Shown here piece after piece: positions 33,935 through 42,346 of a DNA stretch of 64,000 nt. Both the position numbers and the translations under genes were made by a program. The stretch's first letter is position 1, and every line of letters begins with the position of its first letter. The notes under the pieces were generated by a model that saw nothing but the letters and a program-made list of their open reading frames with translations, was not told where the DNA came from and did not search any database. Origin of the DNA: Clostridiales bacterium (GTDB lineage: Bacteria; Bacillota; Clostridia; Oscillospirales; Oscillospiraceae); the NCBI GenBank assembly GCA_004556205.1, contig SFIL01000002.1, forward strand, positions 62,001-126,000. Direction: 5' to 3'.

Positions 33935-34864
33935 TTATTCGGCGTGTTCTGCGAGGAAGGCGTCGATCTCCGCTCTTGTCGGCATAGAGGGCGTCGTGCC
34001 GAGCTTTTGGACGGACAACGCTGCAAGTGCGCTTGCAAATCTCGCCGCCTCCCAAAGATCCTTGCCCTCGGAAAGTGCCGTCAACAGACCGCCGTTGAAT
34101 GCGTCACCCGCGCCGGTGGTGTCAATCGCCTTGACGCGGAAAGCGGGGATGATCTCCGCTCTGCCGTTCGAGTTGACGTATACGCCACGGCTGCCAAGCG
34201 TAATGAGCACATTCTGCACACCCTTGTCAAAGAAGGCCTGCGCAGCCTTGTTTGCGCTTTCGAGATCATTGACAGGAATTCCCGTCAGTTCCTCCGTCTC
34301 AACCTCATTCGGCGTGACAAGATAAGCGCCCTTCAAGAATTCGTCCGTGATCGGCTGGTACGGCGCGGTGTTAATGATCACGCGCACGCCGTTTTCTTTC
34401 GCGAGCCTCGCAACCTTTTCGTTCGCGTCCTGATTGACCTCGAGTTGAAGCAGAACATACGCGGAATCCTTGATCTGTGCTTCGACGCTCGCAATATCCT
34501 CATCGGTGATGGTGCTGCACGCACCAGGGACAATCACGATCTCATTTTGGCTGGTATTCTCATCGACAAGGATCAGCGCAATACCCGTGGCAACGTCATC
34601 GTTATAGAAGAGATAGTCCTTAGAAAGTCCAACCTCCTCCATCGCACTCAGGGCGACCTCTGCCATCGAATCTCTGCCGAGCTTCGTGACCATGACAACA
34701 TCGCCGCCCGCTTTATGCGCTGCGATGCCCTGATTAAAGCCCTTGCCGCCGGCACCCTGCTTAAAAAAGCTGCCCTTTACGGTTTCGCCCGGGACAGGCA
34801 GATGCGGTGTTCTTCCCATCAGATCGACAACAAAACTGCCGAATACGGTTACTTTCTGTTTCAA
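33935..34864 (-). CDS. rbsK: Ribokinase (PfkB family)
   Basis: A 309-residue sugar kinase that phosphorylates ribose or a similar sugar at O5. The N-terminal signature FGSFVVDLMGRTPHLPVPGE and GGKGFNQGIAAHKAG match ribokinase; the C-terminal DTTGAGDAFNGG holds the catalytic Asp. The best start is a TTG at 34864 with GGAGG upstream; the longer frame starts in sequence without a Shine-Dalgarno site. First transporter-operon gene after lacI. Confidence 0.93.
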   Translation of the reverse strand: MKQKVTVFGSFVVDLMGRTPHLPVPGETVKGSFFKQGAGGKGFNQGIAAHKAGGDVVMVTKLGRDSMAEVALSAMEEVGLSKDYLFYNDDVATGIALILVDENTSQNEIVIVPGACSTITDEDIASVEAQIKDSAYVLLQLEVNQDANEKVARLAKENGVRVIINTAPYQPITDEFLKGAYLVTPNEVETEELTGIPVNDLESANKAAQAFFDKGVQNVLITLGSRGVYVNSNGRAEIIPAFRVKAIDTTGAGDAFNGGLLTALSEGKDLWEAARFASALAALSVQKLGTTPSMPTRAEIDAFLAEHAE

Positions 34865-34916
34865 TTTCTTCTTCCTCCATTCAAAGCATATAACATATAA
34901 AAAGTTCAAAGTTTCT

Positions 34917-34955
34917 TATAAAGGCGGAAAATCAGCGCAGTTGTAAGGGCTTACA
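34917..34955 (-). promoter_or_regulatory. Candidate rbsK promoter with overlapping LacI-type operator
   Basis: TGTAAGGGCTTACA (34942-34955) has 6-base arms TGTAAG/CTTACA around GG, the shape of a LacI-family operator. It overlaps a possible -35 TTACAA (34946-34941), which is 18 bases from TTTATA (34922-34917) on the minus strand. Repressor bound here would block the sugar operon. The match is by eye. Confidence 0.5.
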
Positions 34956-35036
34956 GATTATTGAACAGCGAAGGGCAACGAGCGTTCAAAACATATCCAC
35001 ATATCCTTTTCACCACTTGTTGCCCATTTTTCCTGT

Positions 35037-36086
35037 CTATTTTTCGCGTGCCGCGAACAACGGCATACGCTCCGATCCGCGCAAAATCAGTTCTGTCGAT
35101 AAGCAGGTGCGCGTTCCCTGCTCCGGTCGCTCTTCAGTTTCAAAGCGGCGCATCAGGTGTCGCATTGCCTGTTCTCCCATTTCGGGCACGTCACGGCTGA
35201 CAACCGAGACGTTGTAGTTGAGCCAATTCAACTCCTCAATATCGTCGAAGCCGAACAGCGCAATGTCTTCTCCAAGCTGCAACCCCAATTCTCCGAACGC
35301 CTTCAGGCAACCGTAGGTCGTCATATTGTTCGACGCAAAGATCGCTGTCGGCGGGTCGGGCAGCTTACAAAGCTCCAAAGTCTGTTCATATGCGCAGTCA
35401 ACCATGAAGTCGCCCTTACGGATATAGTCTTCACGGAGCGGCAGACCATTCTCCTCGAAAGCCCTGCAATAGCCGCGCAGACGCTCGCGTCCGGGTCGGG
35501 AAGCCTCAGGACCCGTAATAATCGCGATTTTCCGATGACCGATGCGGATCAGCTCATTGATGGCAAGGAAGACGCCCTCTTCATCAGCCGTTACCACACG
35601 ATCAAATGCGCTGCTGTCAACCTCACGGTCAAGCAGAACAACGGGAATTCCAAGCGCTTCAAAATTATGCAGCCTTTGGAGCGTTTCGTTGTCTTGCGCA
35701 GATACCGGCGTAATGATGATTCCGCGAAGACGGTGCTCACGCATGGAATCCAGCACTTTATGCTCACGCTCGGAGCTTTCGTTTGTTCCGAAGAGGAAAA
35801 TATTCAGCCCCATCTCATCAGCAGCAAGCGTGATTCCCTGCAAAAGCTGTGAGAAAAACGGGTTGTTAATATCAGGGATGACCACACCGACCGAGGTCGA
35901 AGTCGAGGTGCTGAGACTGCGAGCAGCAATGTTGGGAACGTAATTCAGTTTTTTCACAGCCTCAAGAACACGACGAGTGTTCTTTTCACTGACGGTAGTG
36001 GAATGATTCATGACGCGGGAAACCGTTGCGATTGAAACGCCCGCTTCTCTTGCAATCTCGTAAATATTCGCTTCCTGTTTACTCAT
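35037..36086 (-). CDS. LacI family transcriptional regulator of the sugar operon
   Basis: A 349-residue repressor. The N-terminal helix-turn-helix reads NIYEIAREAGVSIATVSRVM with the hinge YVPNIAARSL. The periplasmic-binding-like core starts VGVVIPDINNPFFSQLLQGI and contains GFDDIEELNWLN. I start at the ATG 36086; a GTG at 36107 extends it by seven residues, and neither has a strong Shine-Dalgarno site. It probably controls rbsK onward (operator 34942-34955) and itself (36110-36123). Confidence 0.93.
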   Translation of the reverse strand: MSKQEANIYEIAREAGVSIATVSRVMNHSTTVSEKNTRRVLEAVKKLNYVPNIAARSLSTSTSTSVGVVIPDINNPFFSQLLQGITLAADEMGLNIFLFGTNESSEREHKVLDSMREHRLRGIIITPVSAQDNETLQRLHNFEALGIPVVLLDREVDSSAFDRVVTADEEGVFLAINELIRIGHRKIAIITGPEASRPGRERLRGYCRAFEENGLPLREDYIRKGDFMVDCAYEQTLELCKLPDPPTAIFASNNMTTYGCLKAFGELGLQLGEDIALFGFDDIEELNWLNYNVSVVSRDVPEMGEQAMRHLMRRFETEERPEQGTRTCLSTELILRGSERMPLFAAREK

Positions 36087-36109
36087 CAATGCAACAGCTC
36101 GCTTCACTA

Positions 36110-36123
36110 TGTAAACGCTTTCT
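36110..36123. promoter_or_regulatory. cre-like / LacI-type operator in the lacI leader
   Basis: TGTAAACGCTTTCT fits the catabolite-responsive-element consensus TGWAARCGYTWNCW at every position. It lies just downstream of the lacI promoter, so bound CcpA or the repressor itself would act as a roadblock. Confidence 0.6.
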
Positions 36124-36138
36124 TCAACTTACAGTTTC

Positions 36139-36167
36139 AAAATACGCCACTTTTTTCGTAATGTCAA
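36139..36167 (-). promoter_or_regulatory. SigA-type promoter of lacI
   Basis: TTGACA (36167-36162), a 17-base spacer and TATTTT (36144-36139) on the minus strand, about 53 bases from the lacI ATG. Confidence 0.75.
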
Positions 36168-36585
36168 TAGGGTAAGAGAAAGTTTGGAGATTTCGACAAT
36201 TCCATACCGTCCGACTTGGGCAGTTTTCACAATATAAAGTTGAATTTTCGCAGCTCCATGTTCATTGCGTTGCACTTCCCTCGCAGATTCACTGGACGGC
36301 GCGGAAAAACAATATGAATTCTTGCCTGCTTTCCGTTTTCGTCATAAATAACGGATTCCTCTGCTTTGATTTGCTTATCTGTAAACCAGCAGCTTTTGTT
36401 TTGTGCCGCATCAACGTCTCCGGCATGTACTGCGAATATATGGACCTCGTCGCTGGAAGAAAGCTTCTGTTTGACGTTTACTTCTTCATCTGTAATTGAA
36501 GGAACCTCTGAACTACGCAATTGTTTGCAGATGTGGTACATCCAGTTACAAGCAAATATCAAAATAGTTCTGAAAGCAAACAAAA
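36168..36585. other. Non-coding or decayed stretch between lacI and tRNA-Val
   Basis: This is more AT-rich than its surroundings. A minus-strand open frame (36227-36583, 118 codons) has its only long start, a TTG, inside the U-tract of the tRNA terminator. An internal ATG (36541) lacks a Shine-Dalgarno site. The middle of the frame (SSDEVHIFAVHAGDVDAAQ) has protein-like composition, so a gene remnant is possible. No known domain is seen. Confidence 0.3.
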
Positions 36586-36613
36586 AGACCCGAAATCTTA
36601 CGATTTCAGGTCT
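36577..36613 (-). terminator. Terminator of the tRNA-Val transcript
   Basis: AGACCCGAAATC (36586-36597) pairs with GATTTCAGGTCT (36602-36613) with one mismatch. A TTTTTG run follows on the minus strand. It lies 6 bases past the tRNA 3' end. Confidence 0.85.
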
Positions 36614-36619
36614 AAGAAG

Positions 36620-36696
36620 TGGTGGAGACTAATGGACTCGAACCATCGACCTCCTGCGTGTGAAGCAGGCGCTCTAACCAGCTGAGCTAAGCCTCC
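36620..36696 (-). tRNA. tRNA-Val (anticodon CAC)
   Basis: A 77-nucleotide cloverleaf on the minus strand. The acceptor GGAGGCT pairs with AGTCTCC; the D arm is GCTCAGCTGGTTAGAGC; the anticodon stem CCTGC/GCAGG holds loop TTCACAC, so the anticodon is CAC, reading GTG Val codons. The T arm is ATGG-TTCGAGT-CCAT. Discriminator A and CCA are genome-encoded. It is a single tRNA with its own promoter and terminator. Confidence 0.97.
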
Positions 36697-36725
36697 GTAT
36701 GAGATTTCAATTACTTACGGCGTTT

Positions 36726-36753
36726 ATTATAGCACATTTCTGCGAAAATGCAA
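36726..36753 (-). promoter_or_regulatory. Promoter of tRNA-Val
   Basis: TTGCAT (36753-36748), a 16-base spacer and a perfect TATAAT (36731-36726) on the minus strand, 30 bases before the mature 5' end. Confidence 0.8.
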
Positions 36754-36851
36754 GCGGAATTTTCCTTCCGCGCTCTTTTTTTCAAAAATGGGAAGAATTA
36801 CGCACTGCCGAACGTTCTTTTGGGGCATACTCTTCGTGAGGTGATGATTTC

Positions 36852-37751
36852 ATGCAGGAGGTACTCATTATCGGCGGCGGACCTGCGGGCATGACAGCAG
36901 CCCTCTACTGCGCACGTTCGGGGCTTTCAGTAACCGTGCTGGAAAAAGCGATTGTCGGCGGGCAGATGGCGCTTGCGGAAAAAATCGAAAATTATCCCGC
37001 CGCAAGACAAAACGGTATCACGCTTTCACAGGCTATGCAGGCGCAGGCAGAGAATTTCGGCGCAAGATTTGTTCAGGCAGAAATTGTCTCTGCGGAGCTG
37101 ACGCGGAGGATCAAAACGCTGCACAGTCGGTCGGAAGCCTTCGAAGCGCCTTGTGTCATCCTTGCCACCGGCGCGGCACCGGCACCGCTCGGCATTGCAT
37201 CAGAGAAAGACTTTTTAGGCCGCGGTCTCAGCTACTGCGCCACCTGTGACGGTCGGTTTTTTAAGGGAAAAAGCGTCGCGGTTGTCGGCGGCGGCAACAC
37301 AGCGGTTTCGGAAGCGCTGCACCTGTCCGAGCTGTGTGCGCGGGTGCATTTGCTGCACCGCAGAGGCGAGTTGCGCGCAGAGGCAGCACTGCAAAAACGG
37401 CTCGCCGCTTCCTCCGTTGTGTTTCATCCAAACTGCCGTGTGTGTGAGCTTTGCGGAAAAGACCGTTTGGAGCACATCGTCTTTGAGCACGAAGGAAATG
37501 TTGATACACTCGCGGTCGAGGGCTTATTTGTCGCAATCGGCAGGCAGCCGGAGAGCTCGCTGTTTCGTGAGATCCTCGCAGTTGACGAAAACGGATACCT
37601 GCTTGCCTCAGAAGACACCAAAACCGCTCTTTCCGGCGTCTTCGTCGCGGGCGATGTGCGACAAAAACCGCTGCGGCAGATTGTCACAGCGGTTTCCGAC
37701 GGCGCAACCGCCGCACAGCAGGCATTGGACTTTCTGCGTTACAATGCGTAG
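36852..37751 (+). CDS. Thioredoxin reductase-like FAD/NAD(P) oxidoreductase
   Basis: A 299-residue flavoprotein. FAD-binding GGGPAGMTAALYCARSG lies at 8-24. The redox pair CATC is at 129-132. The NAD(P) loop VVGGGNTAVSEAL starts near 144 and the C-terminal FAD block GVFVAGDVRQKPLRQI near 267. This is the low-molecular-weight TrxB layout, slightly short (usual 305-320). No thioredoxin gene is adjacent, so the partner (thioredoxin, glutaredoxin-like or ferredoxin-linked) is open. Its 3' end overlaps the convergent methyltransferase by 13 bases. Confidence 0.92.
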   Translation: MQEVLIIGGGPAGMTAALYCARSGLSVTVLEKAIVGGQMALAEKIENYPAARQNGITLSQAMQAQAENFGARFVQAEIVSAELTRRIKTLHSRSEAFEAPCVILATGAAPAPLGIASEKDFLGRGLSYCATCDGRFFKGKSVAVVGGGNTAVSEALHLSELCARVHLLHRRGELRAEAALQKRLAASSVVFHPNCRVCELCGKDRLEHIVFEHEGNVDTLAVEGLFVAIGRQPESSLFREILAVDENGYLLASEDTKTALSGVFVAGDVRQKPLRQIVTAVSDGATAAQQALDFLRYNA

Positions 37752-38458
37752 TGAGGCGGAATGTCCTTTGCTTTCAGAACGAAAACCTCCATTTCCCGAA
37801 GCTCGGGCAGATAGAGCGGAAATTCCGCGCAGTCTGTCTTACGCAGGCGAGGCACGACCAGCTCCTCCGTTACGGCAACATCGCTCTTATTATACAGTCG
37901 GAAAAAAGTGAGCGCATCATCCATGCTCCGAAACGGCTGACCGAGCTCCAGCGACAGGCTTTCCGAACGGAACGGAATATGCTCCGATTGCAATAGCTCG
38001 CCTGTCGTTTCGTTGCGATGCTGTGGCTGCGGAAGCCGCCCCATAGAGAAGCGATGCTCGGCGCAGTTGCGCTTCACGATCACAACCGTGCCGACGCACT
38101 GCCGCTTGGCAATGCGCAGAATCTCTTCTGTCCGACCGAAATAGCAGAACACCATTCCGTCATAGGGCGGCACAGGCCGCATAGTGAAAATATCAGCACA
38201 GACGGGATGCAGATTATGCACACAGCCCGTGCCTTGCAGAGCGTCAATCGCCGCCTGCGACACATCGACCGCCGTGACTGCACGGCAATGCCGCGCCAGC
38301 TCAATTGAGAGCGCACCGATGCCGCAGCCTGCATCACAAATGTGCCCGTCCGACGGAAGATAGCGCGTCAACGCCGCCGCAAGCTTCTCGGCATAGCCGC
38401 AATAGGCAACCGCATCGCGCATGAAGTCAACCGCTTCCCTGCTCCAATGCTGCATCAT
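37739..38458 (-). CDS. Class I SAM-dependent methyltransferase next to xdhC
   Basis: A 239-residue protein with SAM-binding DAGCGIGALSIELARH (motif I) and AVDVSQAAIDAL (motif II); YDGMVFCYFGR is the post-motif region. The ATG at 38458 overlaps the xdhC stop as ATGA, so the two are coupled. The 3' end overlaps the opposite-strand reductase gene by 13 bases. Substrate is unknown; small molecules or molybdenum-cofactor-related compounds are guesses based on xdhC. Confidence 0.85.
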   Translation of the reverse strand: MMQHWSREAVDFMRDAVAYCGYAEKLAAALTRYLPSDGHICDAGCGIGALSIELARHCRAVTAVDVSQAAIDALQGTGCVHNLHPVCADIFTMRPVPPYDGMVFCYFGRTEEILRIAKRQCVGTVVIVKRNCAEHRFSMGRLPQPQHRNETTGELLQSEHIPFRSESLSLELGQPFRSMDDALTFFRLYNKSDVAVTEELVVPRLRKTDCAEFPLYLPELREMEVFVLKAKDIPPHYAL

Positions 38459-39429
38459 CGGCTTTCCGCGCGGCACTTAATCAGCTCCGCCGCAATGCTG
38501 ATAGCAATCTCATCGGGAGTTTCCGCCAAAATCGGCAGTCCGATGGGCGAATGTATCGACGCAATCGCTTCCTCAGAAATGCCCGCCTCGCGCAGAAGCT
38601 GCTGCGTTCTTGCGATCTTGTGTCGGCTGCCGATGCAGCCGACATAGCGTGTTTTAAGGCGAAGCACCTGTGACAAAAGCGCAAAGTCCCCTTGATGCCC
38701 CGGAGTCATAATCACGATATAGTCGTTCTCCGTCGGCTTCACGGTAATCGCGTCAAACGGTCCGCAGACGATTCCCTCCGCTTGCGGAAAATTTGCCTTA
38801 TCTGCCAGCTCGGGACGGTTGTCATAGAGCGTCACGCGAAAGCCGATCTTGGCAAGCACCGGAACGAGCGCCTGTCCGACATGACCGCCGCCGAACACAT
38901 ATACACGCCCCGCACGCATCAGAGGCTCGACATAGATCAAGGGCTCACCTTTCTTTAGCACCGCATGTGTGGTAAAGAGTCCAGGATCTCGCTTTGCCGC
39001 TTCATCATCCAAAATTTCAAATTCCTCAACCGCACCGTCCGCGATCTTCAGATACAGCCAACTGTTGGCATCGGCACACAGGGCGTCATACATTTTGCGG
39101 AGCTTCGGAAGCTCCTGCGCCGTTAAAAGCTGAAAATAAATTGTCACATTGCCGCCACAAATCATACCGATGGAGGCAACCTGCTCGGGAGCAAGGCAAA
39201 ATGCACGTACGCGTGTTTTTGCGCCGTGCAGCACTTCCAATGCCTCCTGCGCAGCAAGCAGCTCCACCTTGCCGCCGCCAACCGTTCCGATCGTCGAACC
39301 GTCCGCAAAGACTGCCATTCTCGCACCTGCACCGCGCGGAGACGAGCCGGAGCTTGCAAGAATCGTGCAAAGCACAGCGCGTTCGCCGCTTTCCAGCACA
39401 GAAATCAGCTGATTCGTTAATTCTTTCAT
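38455..39429 (-). CDS. XdhC/CoxI family molybdenum-hydroxylase maturation protein
   Basis: A 324-residue protein. The XdhC N-terminal domain reads ILASSGSSPRGAGARMAVF and GTVGGGKVE; the C-terminal Rossmann domain reads VFGGGHVGQALVPVLA and IVIMTPGHQGDF. XdhC proteins bind molybdenum cofactor and help sulfurate and insert it into xanthine dehydrogenase-type enzymes. No such enzyme is in the window, so its client lies elsewhere. ATG 39429 has GGAGGAG upstream; the longer frame starts in leader sequence. Confidence 0.92.
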   Translation of the reverse strand: MKELTNQLISVLESGERAVLCTILASSGSSPRGAGARMAVFADGSTIGTVGGGKVELLAAQEALEVLHGAKTRVRAFCLAPEQVASIGMICGGNVTIYFQLLTAQELPKLRKMYDALCADANSWLYLKIADGAVEEFEILDDEAAKRDPGLFTTHAVLKKGEPLIYVEPLMRAGRVYVFGGGHVGQALVPVLAKIGFRVTLYDNRPELADKANFPQAEGIVCGPFDAITVKPTENDYIVIMTPGHQGDFALLSQVLRLKTRYVGCIGSRHKIARTQQLLREAGISEEAIASIHSPIGLPILAETPDEIAISIAAELIKCRAESR

Positions 39430-39463
39430 GGGACTCTCCTCCAAGAAAAGCATTTCGTGATAT

Positions 39464-39492
39464 ATTTTACAGCATCACGCTAAAAAAAGCAA
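39464..39492 (-). promoter_or_regulatory. Candidate promoter of the xdhC unit
   Basis: TTGCTT (39492-39487), a 17-base spacer and TAAAAT (39469-39464) on the minus strand. The -35 box lies inside the U-tract of the rpsU terminator. Confidence 0.5.
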
Positions 39493-39523
39493 GAAAAAGC
39501 TCCTCGCTTTCGCAAGGAGCTTT
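39482..39523 (-). terminator. Terminator of rpsU
   Basis: AAAGCTCCT (39496-39504) pairs with AGGAGCTTT (39515-39523). On the minus strand it is followed by TTCTTGCTTTTTTT. It lies 21 bases beyond the rpsU stop. Confidence 0.9.
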
Positions 39524-39544
39524 CGGTTTCAAGAAAATTGGGAA

Positions 39545-39727
39545 TCAATAGCCTCTTCTCTTGTTTTTACGAGCAGCTTCAGACTTCTGCTTCCGCTTGA
39601 GACTCGGGCTGACATAATGCTCTCTCTTCTTTACCTCGGCGATGACGCCGTCCTTCTGGCAGCTTCTCTTGAAGCGCTTCAGAGCACTCTCCAAAGACTC
39701 GTTCTCTTTGACACGGATTTCAGACAT
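39545..39727 (-). CDS. rpsU: 30S ribosomal protein S21
   Basis: A 60-residue, very basic protein: SEIRVKENESLESALKRFKR followed by CQKDGVIAEVKKREHYVSPS and a Lys/Arg-rich tail ending KNKRRGY. Exact family length. A strong GGAGGGAGGG precedes the ATG. It sits alone between leuS and xdhC with its own terminator. Confidence 0.98.
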   Translation of the reverse strand: MSEIRVKENESLESALKRFKRSCQKDGVIAEVKKREHYVSPSLKRKQKSEAARKNKRRGY

Positions 39728-39879
39728 TGATTTCCCTCCCTCCGACGCATCCGGCTAAATCCAATGATGCTTTCAGGGCCGCCAAGCAATATCTGCAAAT
39801 TTTTTTGCTTTTTTGAGATATTCTGATTTCTTTTTTCTTCTCGTCGCGGAAAGTACATCATTGCCTGCTTTCTCTGCGT

Positions 39880-39913
39880 ACAAGCAGCCCTGCCTTGCGG
39901 CACGGCTGCTTGT
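39880..39913 (+). terminator. Hairpin between leuS and rpsU with plus-strand U-tract
   Basis: ACAAGCAGCC pairs with GGCTGCTTGT around 14 bases, 8 bases beyond the leuS stop. The T run (GTTTTTATTT) is on the plus side, so as an intrinsic terminator it faces away from leuS. It may still block 3' decay of leuS mRNA or stop antisense transcription. Confidence 0.5.
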
Positions 39914-39921
39914 GTTTTTAT

Positions 39922-42333
39922 TTACTTTACAATCAAATTGACCAGCTTATTCTTCACAACAATGGTCTTGACAATACTTCCGCCGAGACGTGCGAGGAAA
40001 GCGGAAACCTTCTCGTCTGCCGTTGCCGCAGCAACAACACTGTCGTTGTCAAGGTCGGCTGCAACATGGATCGTGCCGCGCAGCTTGCCGTTGACCTGTA
40101 CCGCCATGTCGATCTCGGTGTCCTTGCACTTTGCCTCGTCATAGGTCGGCCAATCGGAAACGGAGCAGATGCCCTCGAACCCATGCAGTTCCCAAATCTC
40201 ATCGCAGATATGCGGCGCAAACGGGCTGAGAAGCTGCAAAAGGGTTTTCAGCTCTGCGGCGTTGCAGCCATTATCAGTCAGTTCGTTGCAGAGCGTCATC
40301 AACGCAGCAAGCGCGGTATTGCCCTTCAGCGCGTCAATATCGGCGCTCACCTTCTTGATTGTCTTGTGCAAAATTGCCTCGTTTTTGGCGCTGTAAGCCG
40401 TCTCGTGGTCAGTCACAGTCTCAGCGAGATTCCAGACCTTATCCAGGAAGCGCTTGCAGCCCTTGACCGCGTTCGATGACCACGAAGCTGCCTTTTCAAA
40501 GTCGCCGATGAAGATGATGTAGGTACGCATCGTATCCGCGCCGTATTCCGCGATCACATCGGTGGGATTGATGACATTGCCACGGGACTTGGACATTTTG
40601 ATGCCGCCCTCACCCAAAATCATGCCGTGGCTGGTACGCTTTGCATAAGGCTCTTTCGTCGGTACGACGCCGATATCATAGAGGAACTTATGCCAAAAGC
40701 GGCTGTAGAGCAGATGGAGCGTTGTGTGCTCCATGCCGCCGTTGTACCAATCGACAGGGCTCCAGTATTCAAGCGCCTCTTTCGAAGCAGGCTCCTTGTC
40801 ATTATGCGGGTCCATATAGCGCAGATAATACCACGAGGAGCCTGCCCACTGGGGCATGGTATCCGTCTCACGTTTGGCAGGGCCGCCGCAGCACGGGCAA
40901 GTTGTATTGACCCAGTCGGTCATCTTGGCAAGAGGAGACTGACCGTCGTCCGTCGGCTCGTAGCTGTCCACCTGCGGGAGAAGCAAAGGCAGATCCTTTT
41001 CGTCCAGCGGGACAGTGCCGCACTTCGGGCAGTGGACGATGGGGATCGGCTCACCCCAGTAGCGCTGGCGGGAGAAAACCCAGTCGCGGAGCTTGAAGTT
41101 GACCTTCGCCTCGCCGATTCCCTTCTCAGTCAGATGCGCAATGATCGCCTTTTTCGCCTCCTCGACGCTCATACCGTTGAGGAAGTCTGAATTGACCATC
41201 ACGCCCGTGGCGCAGTCGGTGAAGGGCGCTTCTTCGACATTGCCACCCTTTACGACCTCGACGATCTCACACCCGAACTTCTTCGCGAAATCCCAGTCGC
41301 GGTCGTCATGCGCAGGAACCGCCATAATCGCGCCCGTGCCGTAGGTGGCGAGGACATAGTCCGAAATAAAGATGGGGATTTTTTTGCCGTTAACGGGGTT
41401 GATGCCCATTACACCCGCAAGCTTCACGCCGGTCTTTTCCTTGGAAAGCTCGGTGCGCTCCATGTCCGACTTCGCAGCCGCCGCTGCTTGATAGGCTCTG
41501 ACTTCGTCTGCGTTTTCCAGCTTGTTCATCCACTTTTCCATCAGCGCGTGCTCGGGAGAGAGCACCATATAGGTCGCGCCGAAGAGGGTGTCGGGACGGG
41601 TGGTAAAGACCGTCACAGTGTCACCCAGCGTCGTTTCAAAGCGCACCTCCGCGCCGGTCGAGCGACCGATCCAGTTGCGCTGCTGGAGCTTGACGCGGTC
41701 AATAAAATCGACCTCATCCAAATCGTCGAGCAGGCGCTGTGCGTACTTTGTGATGCGGAGCATCCACTGACTCTGCTCCTTGCGAATCACAGGACTGCCG
41801 CAACGCTCGCAGACTCCCTCTACGACCTCCTCATTGGCAAGCACGCACTTGCAAGAGGTGCACCAGTTGACGGGCATTTTCGTCTTATAAGCAAGTCCGT
41901 GCTTATAGAGCTGAAGGAAGATCCACTGTGTCCACTTGAAATACTTCGGATCGGTCGTGTTGATCTCCCTGTCCCAGTCAAAGCTGTAGCCGAGTGCTTT
42001 GAGCTGCGCGCGGAACGTCTCAATGTTGTTCTTTGTCACAATGGCGGGGTGGATGTGATTCTTGATTGCGTAGTTCTCTGTTGGGAGGCCGAAGGCATCA
42101 TAACCCATCGGGAAAAGGACATTTTCCCCCTGCATCCGATGCTTTCTCGCAATCACGTCCATCGCGGTATAAGGACGGGCGTGTCCGACGTGCAGACCTG
42201 CACCCGACGGATACGGAAACTCGATCAGAGCGTAGAATTTCTTCTTATCACCGCCCGTTTCCGCCTTATAAAGCTGCTGCTCCTCCCAAATCTTGTGCCA
42301 TTTCTTCTCAATGGCAGTAAAATCGTATTTCAT
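39922..42333 (-). CDS. leuS: Leucyl-tRNA synthetase
   Basis: An 803-residue class I synthetase. The HIGH motif is PYPSGAGLHVGHARPY (near residue 40) and the KMSKS motif GGIKMSKSRGNVI (near residue 560). The CP1 editing domain lies between, with the TGT-type pocket ATYGTGAIMAVPAHDDRD. Two CxxC pairs (CTSCKC and CERCG) form the zinc insertion. I start at the ATG 42333 with GAGGGATAG upstream. No T-box is seen; it follows rsfS by 13 bases. Confidence 0.98.
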   Translation of the reverse strand: MKYDFTAIEKKWHKIWEEQQLYKAETGGDKKKFYALIEFPYPSGAGLHVGHARPYTAMDVIARKHRMQGENVLFPMGYDAFGLPTENYAIKNHIHPAIVTKNNIETFRAQLKALGYSFDWDREINTTDPKYFKWTQWIFLQLYKHGLAYKTKMPVNWCTSCKCVLANEEVVEGVCERCGSPVIRKEQSQWMLRITKYAQRLLDDLDEVDFIDRVKLQQRNWIGRSTGAEVRFETTLGDTVTVFTTRPDTLFGATYMVLSPEHALMEKWMNKLENADEVRAYQAAAAAKSDMERTELSKEKTGVKLAGVMGINPVNGKKIPIFISDYVLATYGTGAIMAVPAHDDRDWDFAKKFGCEIVEVVKGGNVEEAPFTDCATGVMVNSDFLNGMSVEEAKKAIIAHLTEKGIGEAKVNFKLRDWVFSRQRYWGEPIPIVHCPKCGTVPLDEKDLPLLLPQVDSYEPTDDGQSPLAKMTDWVNTTCPCCGGPAKRETDTMPQWAGSSWYYLRYMDPHNDKEPASKEALEYWSPVDWYNGGMEHTTLHLLYSRFWHKFLYDIGVVPTKEPYAKRTSHGMILGEGGIKMSKSRGNVINPTDVIAEYGADTMRTYIIFIGDFEKAASWSSNAVKGCKRFLDKVWNLAETVTDHETAYSAKNEAILHKTIKKVSADIDALKGNTALAALMTLCNELTDNGCNAAELKTLLQLLSPFAPHICDEIWELHGFEGICSVSDWPTYDEAKCKDTEIDMAVQVNGKLRGTIHVAADLDNDSVVAAATADEKVSAFLARLGGSIVKTIVVKNKLVNLIVK

Positions 42334-42346
42334 GCTATCCCTCTTT

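Noticed and set aside
36227..36583. 118-codon minus-strand gene
   Set aside because: Its TTG start lies in the tRNA terminator U-tract and no Shine-Dalgarno site is visible; listed only as possible remnant.
36754..36779. Plus-strand terminator-like hairpin GCGGAA/TTCCGC with T run before the trxB-like gene
   Set aside because: No plus-strand gene ends upstream; six-base stem is weak, so likely chance.
39679..39903. 74-codon frame upstream of rpsU
   Set aside because: Overlaps the start of rpsU in another frame, has no ribosome-binding site and covers the intergenic hairpin.
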